From Ignavibacteriales bacterium (GTDB lineage Bacteria; Bacteroidota; Ignavibacteria; Ignavibacteriales; Melioribacteraceae), in NCBI GenBank assembly GCA_027080245.1, contig JALWSN010000023.1:1-9484 (forward strand): a DNA stretch of 9,484 bases. The letters are read 5' to 3'. A program made the position numbers and the translations under genes. The notes beneath the pieces were generated by a model. That model was not told the DNA's origin. It did no database searches and saw only the letters and a list, made by a program, of their open reading frames with translations. This document shows, piece after piece, positions 1-9,484 of this stretch. The first letter of the stretch is position 1, and each line of letters starts with the position of its first letter.

Positions 1-90
1 TCGCTCGGTAGTGGTGGTTTTACCGGCGTCGATATGAGCCATAATCCCAATATTTCTAACCTTGTCGATATTTACTCTTTTATGAGACAT
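1..90 (-). CDS. fusA: Elongation factor G, N-terminal 30 residues (partial)
   Basis: This is the beginning of the translocation GTPase EF-G, which moves tRNAs and mRNA through the ribosome after peptide-bond formation. Thirty codons are visible from the ATG at 90-88, and the gene runs out of the window. The reading is MSHKRVNIDKVRNIGIMAHI followed by DAGKTTTTER. It contains the G1/P-loop (AHIDAGKT, residues 18-25) that binds the nucleotide phosphates and is almost invariant in EF-G. The start lies 18 nt after the rpsG stop. That gap carries AAGGTAGGA, a usable Shine-Dalgarno about 4 nt before the ATG, and an in-frame TGA directly after the rpsG TAA. The position after rpsL and rpsG is the classic str-operon order, so co-transcription is very likely. 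EF-G paralogues share the P-loop, but this context favours the housekeeping copy. Confidence 0.96.
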   Translation of the reverse strand, partial: MSHKRVNIDKVRNIGIMAHIDAGKTTTTER

Positions 91-108
91 TCAATCCTAC
101 CTTAATCA

Positions 109-576
109 TTACCATCTAAAATGAGCGAATGCCTTGTTAGCTTCCGCCATTCTGTGAGTGTCGTCTTTCTTTTTAACAGCCGCACCTTCGCCCTTCGAAG
201 CCGCAATAAGCTCGGCGGCTAATCTTTCGGGCATTGTTTTTTCTTTTCTGTCGCGCGAATAATTACGCAGCCACCTTAACGCAAGCGCTATTCTTCTGTC
301 CTGCCTTACTTCCATTGGCACTTGGTAAGTGGCGCCGCCAACTCTCCGGCTGCGCACTTCCACCAACGGCTGTACGTTGTTAACAGCTTTCTTAAATACG
401 TCTAAAGGATTTTCCTTTGTTCTTTTTTCAATAATCTCGAAACTATCGTAAAGCACTTTCCTGGCTACGGTCTTCTTTCCGTCCCACATCAAGTAATTAA
501 TAAACTTAGCGACCAAAACGTCGTTGTATCTGGGGTCGGGCGTAATTTTCCTTTTTTCTGCTCTTTTCTTTCTCAT
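109..576 (-). CDS. rpsG: 30S ribosomal protein S7
   Basis: S7 is a primary 16S rRNA-binding protein that nucleates assembly of the 30S head and lines the E-site and mRNA exit. The 155-residue length is normal for bacteria. The family pattern is clear: a basic N-terminus, then DPRYND (residues 14-19) leading into FINYLMWDGKK, the beta-hairpin region VEVRSRRVGGATYQVPMEVR (about 72-91), and a C-terminal helix with DDTHRMAEANKAFAHFRW. The ATG at 576-574 is only 2 nt after the rpsL TAA. Its best ribosome-binding site (AAAGG) lies inside the last codons of rpsL, so translational coupling to rpsL is expected. In E. coli S7 represses its own operon through a structured rpsL-rpsG intercistronic region of roughly 100 nt. 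That region has no room to exist here, so any autoregulation must use another site. The gene looks complete and ordinary. Confidence 0.98.
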   Translation of the reverse strand: MRKKRAEKRKITPDPRYNDVLVAKFINYLMWDGKKTVARKVLYDSFEIIEKRTKENPLDVFKKAVNNVQPLVEVRSRRVGGATYQVPMEVRQDRRIALALRWLRNYSRDRKEKTMPERLAAELIAASKGEGAAVKKKDDTHRMAEANKAFAHFRW

Positions 577-578
577 AC

Positions 579-956
579 TTATTTAGCCTTTGGTTTTTTT
601 GCGCCGTATTTCGATCTACCTTTCTTCCTGTCCTCAACGCCGCTTGTATCCAACGTGCCGCGAATTATATGATAACGAACGCCGGGCAAATCCTTAACTC
701 TGCCACCTCTGATGAGAACGATCGAGTGCTCCTGCAAATTATGCCCTTCGCCCGGAATGTAAGCGGTAACCTCAATTCCATTAGTTAACCTTACCCTCGC
801 TACTTTTCTTAAAGCGGAGTTCGGTTTCTTTGGCGTTGTTGTGTAAACCCTGGTGCAAACGCCGCGCTTCTGCGGGCATGCGTCCAAAGCTCTCGATTTG
901 CTTTTCGAGACAACTTTTACTCTTCCTTTTCTTACCAACTGGTTTATTGTTGGCAC
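579..956 (-). CDS. rpsL: 30S ribosomal protein S12
   Basis: S12 sits at the decoding centre of the 30S subunit and helps monitor codon-anticodon fit; it is also the classic streptomycin-resistance locus. The product is 125 residues, the normal length for the short (non-extended) form. Recognisable blocks are ACPQKRGVCTRVYTTTPKKP (residues 26-45), the GEGHNLQEHS block (69-78), RGGRVKDLPGVRYH (83-96) and a lysine-rich tail. K43 and K88 are the ancestral, streptomycin-sensitive residues, and D89 is the residue methylthiolated by RimO in E. coli. The start codon is GTG (956-954), supported by GGAGG 6 nt upstream and by the family N-terminus PTINQLVRKGR that follows. It is the first gene after a strong promoter in the rpoC-rpsL gap, so it probably leads the str unit, with possible read-through from rpoC. 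Confidence 0.98.
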   Translation of the reverse strand: MPTINQLVRKGRVKVVSKSKSRALDACPQKRGVCTRVYTTTPKKPNSALRKVARVRLTNGIEVTAYIPGEGHNLQEHSIVLIRGGRVKDLPGVRYHIIRGTLDTSGVEDRKKGRSKYGAKKPKAK

Positions 957-962
957 GTAAAT

Positions 963-967
963 CCTCC
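963..967 (-). promoter_or_regulatory. Ribosome-binding site of rpsL (GGAGG before a GTG start)
   Basis: The minus strand reads ACGGAGGATTTACGTG. GGAGG is separated by 6 nt from GTG, an ideal distance. Because the rpsL start is not ATG, this site is what fixes it. Confidence 0.9.
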
Positions 968-998
968 GTCAAATTTTAATTTTTAAATAAAATTCAGA

Positions 999-1014
999 CT
1001 CTCAATATAGAGAG
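999..1014. repeat. 16-bp near-perfect palindrome over the -10 element
   Basis: On the minus strand the sequence is CTCTCTATATTGAGAG. Its reverse complement differs only at one symmetric pair (positions 1004 and 1009). The arms CTCTC and GAGAG flank the -10 hexamer TATATT exactly. This is the layout expected of an operator where a dimeric repressor would block polymerase, but a 16-bp AT-centred palindrome can also arise by chance. No regulator is known from this sequence. Confidence 0.45.
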
Positions 1015-1032
1015 ATTTTCAAATAATGTCAA
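1004..1032 (-). promoter_or_regulatory. Promoter of the rpsL-rpsG-fusA unit
   Basis: In the 102-nt rpoC-rpsL gap, the minus strand carries TTGACA (1032-1027), a spacer of exactly 17 nt, and TATATT (1009-1004). This is a perfect -35 and a five-of-six -10 by the sigma70 standard. The predicted transcription start is near 997, giving a 5' UTR of about 40 nt that is almost pure A/T until the GGAGG ribosome-binding site. The region lies in front of a highly expressed gene, which fits a strong promoter. There is no hairpin terminator after rpoC, so polymerase from rpoBC can probably also read through. Confidence 0.8.
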
Positions 1033-1058
1033 GTAGCCAAATACTATTAATCTTTGTT

Positions 1059-4000
1059 TTACTCTTCAATTCCTTCCTTTTTAGCTTCTTCTCTGGCTTT
1101 TTCTTCTTCTTCCTTCTTACGTTGTTCTTCCAATTCAAGTATTAATTTCCTGTATTTTCTTAATCCCGTTCCCGCAGGAATTAATTGTCCCATCACAACG
1201 TTCTCTTTCAGACCAATTAAGTAATCCTCCCTGGATTCCGTAGCGGAATTGGTAAGCACTTTAGTTGTCTCCTGAAACGAAGCCGCAGAAATAAAGCTTT
1301 CGGTTGAAAGAGCCGATTGCGTAATGCCGAGCAAAACGTTTTCGAAAGTTGCCGGTTCGGCGTCTCTTACTTCCATCGGGTCTTTGCCTTTCCTCTGCAA
1401 GTCGTTTTGAATTTCTCTGAATTTCGAACGAGTAACCAATTGACCTATTTGAAGCCTTGAGCCGCCGGGATTAACCACGACCACCATCTTGCTAATCTTT
1501 TCATTTTCTTCGAGCAGTTTCGCCCTGTGAACAAGGTCGCCTTCAATAAAGGGGGTGTCGCCCGAGCTGATTATTCTTAACTTACGCAACATCTGACGCA
1601 CAATCACCTCGATGTGTTTGTCGTTTATTTTAACGCCTTGCAATCGGTAAACTTCCTGAATTTCGTTTACAAGATATTCCTGAACGGCGTTCGGGCCTTT
1701 TATTTTCAGGATATCGTGCGGGTCAATCGGGCCGTCGGTAATTTTCTCGCCGGCGGGAATCTCGTCGCCTTCCTGAACCAAAACGTGCTTGCCGTAAGGC
1801 ACGTTGTAAACCTGTTGGATTTGTCCGTCGAAAGATTCAACAATAATTTCTCGCGAGCCTTTTTTACGCGCTCCGAACTTAACCGTTCCGTCAATTTCGG
1901 AAACAATCGCAGGGTCGTGCGGGCTACGAGCTTCGAAAAGCTCGGTAACTCTTGGTAAACCGCCGGTAATGTCCCGGGTTTTGGATGCTTGTCTCGAAAT
2001 CTTAGCAAGCACAACGCCGGCCGAGACTTTTTCCCCTTCGTCCACCGCAATATAGGCACCAATTGGCAGGTTGAAAATTTTGCCGTTGCCGTCGTCGTCC
2101 ACAACTTCAATGCTTGGGGTTAAGTTCTTGTCCTTAGATTCAATTACCACTTTTTGAACGTGACCCGTCTGCTCGTCAGCTACTTGTTTAATTGTTTTGT
2201 CTTCAATAAAATCAATATAGCGGATTCTACCGGGGGTGTCCGTAAGAATCACGGCATTGTACGGGTCGTGGTTGTAAAGCGGCGCTCCTTTTTTAATTTC
2301 CTGTTCTTCGTCCACTAACAGCTCAGCGCCGTAAGGAATTTCGTAACGTTTAATTTGTCTGCCGTCGTTGTCGAAAATTCCAATTGAACCGCGCCTTCCG
2401 GTAACGACTTTTACTGTTCCGAGGTAATCGGTCTTTTCGACGTAATTAATTTTTTCGAACTTCACCTTGCCGTCCACGTTCGAAGTGGCTTGCGATTGGC
2501 TGGCGATACGGGAGGAAGTTCCTCCAAGGTGGAAAGTACGCAAAGTAAGCTGCGTACCGGGCTCGCCAATGGACTGAGCCGCCACGATTCCCACAGCTTC
2601 CCCAACCTCAACCAACTTACCTGTGGTTAAGTTCCTGCCGTAACATTTGGCGCAGACGCCGTGGCGGGATTCGCAGGTAAGCACCGTGCGAATGTAAACT
2701 TCGTCAATTAAAGCTTCGTCAATTTTTTCGGCGATTTCTTCGGTAATCATTTCGCCGGCTTCGCATAAAACCTCGTCCGTTTTCGGATGCAAAATATCCT
2801 CTTGAGCCACGCGCCCGACAATTCTTTCGGCAAGAGGCTCTCTTTCCAGCTCGATGCTCTTAAGCGCGCGAACGGTAACGCCGCGAATTGTGCCGCAGTC
2901 CTCTTCCGTAATAATCACATCCTGCGCAACGTCCGTTAATCTTCTGGTTAAGTAGCCCGCGTCGGCTGTCTTCAATGCCGTGTCCGCCAGACCTTTACGC
3001 GCACCGTGCGTGGAAATAAAATATTCCAACACGGACAAACCTTCCTTAAAATTTGCAACAATCGGGTTTTCAATAATTTCGCCGGACTGACCGCTCAAGC
3101 TTTTTTGGGGTTTCATCATCAAGCCTCTCATTCCTGCAAGCTGGCGAACCTGTTCTTTTGAACCCCTTGCGCCCGAATCTACCATCATGTGCAGGGAGTT
3201 AAACCCGTTTTTGTCCTCGCGGATTTTGTTCATCAAAGAATTGGAGACGTTCGAAGTAGTGAACGTCCAAACATCTATTATTTTATTGTAACGCTCGGTG
3301 TCCGTAATTAAGCCCATTTCGTGCTCTTGCAAAATTTCGGAAACCTGGCGATTGGATTCTTCAATTAATTTTTGTTTTTCTTCCGGCACGAGCATATCGC
3401 TAAAGCTAATGGAGATGCCCGCTTTGGTGGCGTAGGAGTAACCCAAATCCTTCAGGTCGTCAAGGAATTTGGCCGTAACGTCGTTGCCAAGTTTAATAAA
3501 CATCTTGTAAATAAAGCCGCTGAAAACCCTTTTAACAAGCAGCTCGTTAAAGAATCCCATTTCCTTGGGAACTATTTGATTGAAAACAACCCTACCAACG
3601 GTTGTTTCGATTAACTCTCCGTCGATTTTTACTTTAATTTTTGCGTGAACATCCACAACGCCTTGGTCGTAAGCAATTAAAGCTTCTTCTCTGTCGTAGA
3701 AAATCATTCCCTCGCCTTTGGCGCCGGGCAACATTTTAGTCAAATAGTAGCATCCTAAAATAATGTCCTGAGTAGGAACAACTATTGGACGCCCGTTCTG
3801 CGGCGAAAGAATATTGTGGCTTGAAAGCATTAACAAAGCGGCTTCCAATTGGGCTTCCTGCGAAAGCGGAACGTGAACGGCCATTTGGTCGCCGTCAAAG
3901 TCCGCGTTGAACGCCGTACAAACCATCGGGTGCAAGCGGATTGCCTTGCCGTCCACAAGAACGGGCTGGAAGGCTTGAATTCCCAGGCGGTGAAGCGTGG

Positions 4001-5312
4001 GAGCCCTGTTAAGCAGCACCGGATGCCCGTCGATTATTTTTTCCACAATGTCCCAAATTACGGGCTCTTTTCTGTCCACGGCTTTTCGAGCGCTTTTTAC
4101 GGTCTTGTAGTAGCCGCGGTCAATTAATTTCCTGATGATGAACGGCTTAAACAATTCTACCGCCATGTCTTTAGGCAAGCCGCATTGGTGAAGTTTAAGC
4201 TCGGGACCGACAACAATAACCGAACGCCCGGAATAATCGACGCGTTTACCCAACAAATTCTGACGGAAGCGCCCCTGTTTTCCTTTAAGCATGTCGCTTA
4301 AAGATTTCAACGGGCGGTTGCCGTCGCTGCGAACGGCGCTTGCGCGGCGGGAATTGTCGAACAAAGCGTCCACGGCTTCCTGAAGCATTCTCTTTTCGTT
4401 CCTTAGAATTACTTCGGGAGCTTTAATGTCAATCAATCTTTTTAATCTATTATTTCTGATTATTACTCTTCTGTACAAATCGTTCAAATCCGAAGTGGCG
4501 AAACGCCCGCCTTCCAGCGGAACTAACGGTCTTAATTCCGGCGGAATCACGGGAATAATATCCATTACCATCCATTCGGGATTGTTGGTGTACTTGCCTT
4601 CTTTCGGACGGAAAGCCTCCAGCACGCGCAATCTTTTCAGCAAATCTTTTCTTTTCTGCTGGGAAGTTTCTTCCTTCAAAGCGGCCTTAAGTTCCCAGAA
4701 GGTCTGCTCGATTGGCGTTCTTCTTAAAAGTTCCCTGATTGCGTCGCCGCCGATTTTAGCCACGAATTTTTTCGGGTCGTCGTTTTCGAGGGCGTCGTTG
4801 TCGAAAGGCAGCGTGGCGAGGATTTCGTAGTACTGGTCTTCGGAAATCAAATCTTTGTAGGACAATCCCGTCGTTCCGGGATTAATCACCACGTAAGATT
4901 CGTAGTAAATAATTTTTTCGAGCTCTTTTGTCGTCATTCCAATAATATTGCCAATTTTGGAAGGGAGGGCTTTAAAGAACCAGATGTGCACAATGGGAAC
5001 GGCAAGAGCGATGTGCCCCATTCTTTCGCGGCGAACGGATTTTTGCGTGACTTCCACGCCGCACCTGTCGCACACAATTCCCTTGTACCTAATTCCCTTG
5101 TACTTTCCGCAAGCGCATTCCCAATCCTTTACTGGACCGAAAATCTTCTCGCAAAAAAGTCCGTCTTTTTCGGGACGGAAAGAGCGGTAATTTATTGTTT
5201 CCGGTTTTGTAACTTCGCCGTGCGAGCGGGAAAGAATATCGTCCGGGCTTGCAAGGCTAATTGTAATTTTCTCAATATTTCTAACTCTTGTTTCTTGAGC
5301 TCTGAATCTCAT
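1059..5312 (-). CDS. rpoC: DNA-directed RNA polymerase subunit beta'
   Basis: Beta' carries most of the polymerase active centre and the DNA clamp. The 1417-residue product is complete. In order: the N-terminal zinc ribbon has Cys 66, 68, 81 and 84; the lid/switch-2 region spans about 285-370 (GKRVDYSGRSVIVVGP at 355-370); the catalytic NADFDGD is at 469-475, with D471, D473 and D475 holding Mg2+. The bridge helix is around 771-792 (ADTALKTADAGYLTRRL), and the second zinc site is C806, C880, C887 and C890. The trigger loop begins at 916-931 (GEPGTQLTLRTFHLGG, catalytic H928), is interrupted by an insertion of about 170 residues, and resumes at DITGGLPRVTELFEAR (1114-1129). The C-terminus ends with the IPAGTGLRKY element (1378-1387) and a Glu/Lys-rich helix (about 1388-1417). 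The ATG at 5312-5310 has AAAGGAG 8 nt upstream and lies 28 nt after the rpoB stop, so the two subunits are co-expressed. Confidence 0.99.
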   Translation of the reverse strand: MRFRAQETRVRNIEKITISLASPDDILSRSHGEVTKPETINYRSFRPEKDGLFCEKIFGPVKDWECACGKYKGIRYKGIVCDRCGVEVTQKSVRRERMGHIALAVPIVHIWFFKALPSKIGNIIGMTTKELEKIIYYESYVVINPGTTGLSYKDLISEDQYYEILATLPFDNDALENDDPKKFVAKIGGDAIRELLRRTPIEQTFWELKAALKEETSQQKRKDLLKRLRVLEAFRPKEGKYTNNPEWMVMDIIPVIPPELRPLVPLEGGRFATSDLNDLYRRVIIRNNRLKRLIDIKAPEVILRNEKRMLQEAVDALFDNSRRASAVRSDGNRPLKSLSDMLKGKQGRFRQNLLGKRVDYSGRSVIVVGPELKLHQCGLPKDMAVELFKPFIIRKLIDRGYYKTVKSARKAVDRKEPVIWDIVEKIIDGHPVLLNRAPTLHRLGIQAFQPVLVDGKAIRLHPMVCTAFNADFDGDQMAVHVPLSQEAQLEAALLMLSSHNILSPQNGRPIVVPTQDIILGCYYLTKMLPGAKGEGMIFYDREEALIAYDQGVVDVHAKIKVKIDGELIETTVGRVVFNQIVPKEMGFFNELLVKRVFSGFIYKMFIKLGNDVTAKFLDDLKDLGYSYATKAGISISFSDMLVPEEKQKLIEESNRQVSEILQEHEMGLITDTERYNKIIDVWTFTTSNVSNSLMNKIREDKNGFNSLHMMVDSGARGSKEQVRQLAGMRGLMMKPQKSLSGQSGEIIENPIVANFKEGLSVLEYFISTHGARKGLADTALKTADAGYLTRRLTDVAQDVIITEEDCGTIRGVTVRALKSIELEREPLAERIVGRVAQEDILHPKTDEVLCEAGEMITEEIAEKIDEALIDEVYIRTVLTCESRHGVCAKCYGRNLTTGKLVEVGEAVGIVAAQSIGEPGTQLTLRTFHLGGTSSRIASQSQATSNVDGKVKFEKINYVEKTDYLGTVKVVTGRRGSIGIFDNDGRQIKRYEIPYGAELLVDEEQEIKKGAPLYNHDPYNAVILTDTPGRIRYIDFIEDKTIKQVADEQTGHVQKVVIESKDKNLTPSIEVVDDDGNGKIFNLPIGAYIAVDEGEKVSAGVVLAKISRQASKTRDITGGLPRVTELFEARSPHDPAIVSEIDGTVKFGARKKGSREIIVESFDGQIQQVYNVPYGKHVLVQEGDEIPAGEKITDGPIDPHDILKIKGPNAVQEYLVNEIQEVYRLQGVKINDKHIEVIVRQMLRKLRIISSGDTPFIEGDLVHRAKLLEENEKISKMVVVVNPGGSRLQIGQLVTRSKFREIQNDLQRKGKDPMEVRDAEPATFENVLLGITQSALSTESFISAASFQETTKVLTNSATESREDYLIGLKENVVMGQLIPAGTGLRKYRKLILELEEQRKKEEEEKAREEAKKEGIEE

Positions 5313-5340
5313 AAAACTTTCTCCTTTAGAAATAATAGAT

Positions 5341-9120
<3,780 letters not shown>

Positions 9121-9125
9121 TCCAA

Positions 9126-9132
9126 CCTCCTT
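9126..9132 (-). promoter_or_regulatory. Ribosome-binding site of rpoB (AAGGAGG before a TTG start)
   Basis: The minus strand reads AAGGAGGTTGGATTG. The full anti-16S complement AAGGAGG is 5 nt before TTG (9120-9118), in frame with the conserved beta N-terminus (MENNKINPKNNRVTFRSI). This site decides the start of rpoB. An earlier TTG overlapping the end of the GG tract is out of frame and too close to the site. Confidence 0.9.
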
Positions 9133-9153
9133 AAAAGAAATAAATTTCCATTT

Positions 9154-9201
9154 AAAAATTAAACAAAAGTGACGGGACGACGGAAATCGCCCCATCACTT
9201 T
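9154..9201 (-). terminator. Hairpin with U-rich tail between rplL and rpoB (probable attenuator)
   Basis: Transcribed from the minus strand, AAAGUGAUGGGGCGA (9201-9187) pairs along all 15 positions with UCGUCCCGUCACUUU (9180-9166). The loop is UUUCCG (9186-9181), and the tail UGUUUAAUUUUU (9165-9154) follows. Two of the pairs are G-U, which would be C/A mismatches in RNA from the other strand, so the structure favours the transcribed strand. This resembles an intrinsic terminator with an imperfect U-tract. Because rpoB follows and has no obvious promoter of its own, partial termination is the likeliest role, as at the rplL-rpoB attenuator of E. coli. An RNA processing site is the main alternative. 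Confidence 0.75.
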
Positions 9202-9228
9202 CAAAAAAGTTAAGAAAAAACAGAGAAA

Positions 9229-9484
9229 TTACTTTAACTCTACGGTAGCGCCAGCTTCTTCGAGTTCTTTCTTAATTTTTTCAGCTTCGTCCTTGCTAAC
9301 GCCTTCTTTAACGGTGCTTGGCGCGGAGTCGACCAATTCTTTGGCTTCTTTAAGTCCAAGCCCGGTATGAGCGCGAACTACTTTAATAACGTTAATTTTC
9401 TTTTCGCCGTAAGAAGCGAGGACAACGTCGAATTCTGTTTTTTCTTCAGCCGGAGCCGCTTCGGCGCCGCCTGCAACCGCGCCG
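9229..9484 (-). CDS. rplL: 50S ribosomal protein L7/L12, C-terminal part (partial)
   Basis: L7/L12 forms the mobile multimeric stalk of the 50S subunit and recruits and stimulates the translational GTPases, including the EF-G encoded at the other end of this window. Eighty-four codons are visible, ending in TAA at 9231-9229; roughly the first 40 residues lie outside. The visible part starts with the flexible Ala/Gly/Glu linker (GAVAGGAEAAPAEEKTEF), followed by the compact C-terminal domain: KKINVIKVVRAHTGLGLKEA, KELVDSAPSTVKEGVSKDEA and a final helix-strand ending GATVELK. These match the family helix that contacts elongation factors (VIKVVRxxTGLGLKEAKxLV). It is followed by a 108-nt spacer with the attenuator-like hairpin and then rpoB, the usual rplJL-rpoBC arrangement, so it is expected to share a promoter upstream of the window. 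Confidence 0.98.
   Translation of the reverse strand, partial: GAVAGGAEAAPAEEKTEFDVVLASYGEKKINVIKVVRAHTGLGLKEAKELVDSAPSTVKEGVSKDEAEKIKKELEEAGATVELK

Noticed and set aside
781..972. Minus-strand 63-codon open frame overlapping the start of rpsL
   Set aside because: It is out of frame with rpsL, starts ahead of the rpsL ribosome-binding site and has no site of its own; rpsL explains the region.
1033..1058. Possible terminator just after rpoC
   Set aside because: The only pairing seen is a 4-bp AGTA/TACT stem with no U-tract; too weak to call.
1614..1958. Plus-strand open frame of 114 codons opposite rpoC
   Set aside because: It lies wholly antisense to conserved rpoC, has no recognisable motif and no convincing ribosome-binding site; it is a reading-frame shadow. 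The same holds for the other plus-strand frames opposite rpoC and rpoB (for example 3849-4127, 4426-4830, 6380-6766, 6845-7216).
1706..2110. Minus-strand open frame of 134 codons in another frame of rpoC
   Set aside because: It overlaps the SI3/jaw-coding part of rpoC, which is intact in its own frame; the composition of the alternative product is that of an out-of-frame reading.
5313..5340. Regulatory element between rpoB and rpoC
   Set aside because: The 28-nt gap contains only the AAAGGAG ribosome-binding site of rpoC; no hairpin or promoter is visible.
9133..9165. Possible promoter for rpoB after the hairpin
   Set aside because: The sequence is A/T-rich, so TTG- and TATTT-like words occur, but no pair of hexamers with proper spacing stands out. 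A 5-bp AU hairpin with a GGAA loop (UAAAU/AUUUA) is also too weak to call.

Overview
The window is an ordinary, highly conserved bacterial core: the end of the rplL-rpoB-rpoC transcription unit followed by the start of the rpsL-rpsG-fusA ('str') unit. Everything is read from the minus strand. In transcription order it holds the 3' part of rplL (ribosomal protein L7/L12), rpoB (RNA polymerase beta), rpoC (beta'), rpsL (S12), rpsG (S7) and the first 30 codons of fusA (EF-G). No mobile element, CRISPR array, tRNA, rRNA or accessory gene is visible, and no stretch longer than about 110 bases lacks a gene. I did not find an undescribed system here; the points of interest are in the intergenic controls.

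Organism: the wording of beta' (residues 35-145 and the zinc ribbon), the beta lobe insertion and the long insertion inside the beta' trigger loop point to the Bacteroidota/Chlorobiota/Ignavibacteriota group. Clear Shine-Dalgarno sequences (AAGGAGG, GGAGG, AAAGGAG) are less typical of Bacteroidota proper and fit Ignavibacteriota or Chlorobiota relatives better. This placement is an inference from remembered family sequences, not from an alignment. GC content looks mid-40s per cent by eye, and all five visible stop codons are TAA.

Region by region (transcription order): 9484-9229 rplL 3' end; 9228-9121 leader with a strong 15-bp hairpin and U-rich tail, probably an attenuator between ribosomal-protein and polymerase genes; 9120-5341 rpoB, which starts at a TTG behind a perfect AAGGAGG rather than at the ATGs farther upstream; 28-nt gap; 5312-1059 rpoC; 1058-957 gap with a near-consensus sigma70-type promoter (TTGACA-17-TATATT) whose -10 sits in a 16-bp near-palindrome; 956-579 rpsL (GTG start); 2-nt gap; 576-109 rpsG; 18-nt gap; 90-1 fusA.

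The products act together in gene expression. Beta and beta' form the catalytic core of RNA polymerase. S12 and S7 are small-subunit proteins at the decoding centre and the 30S head. L7/L12 forms the stalk that recruits EF-G, the fusA product. The hairpin before rpoB and the promoter before rpsL would let polymerase subunits, upstream ribosomal proteins and the str genes be made at different levels despite their continuous head-to-tail layout.
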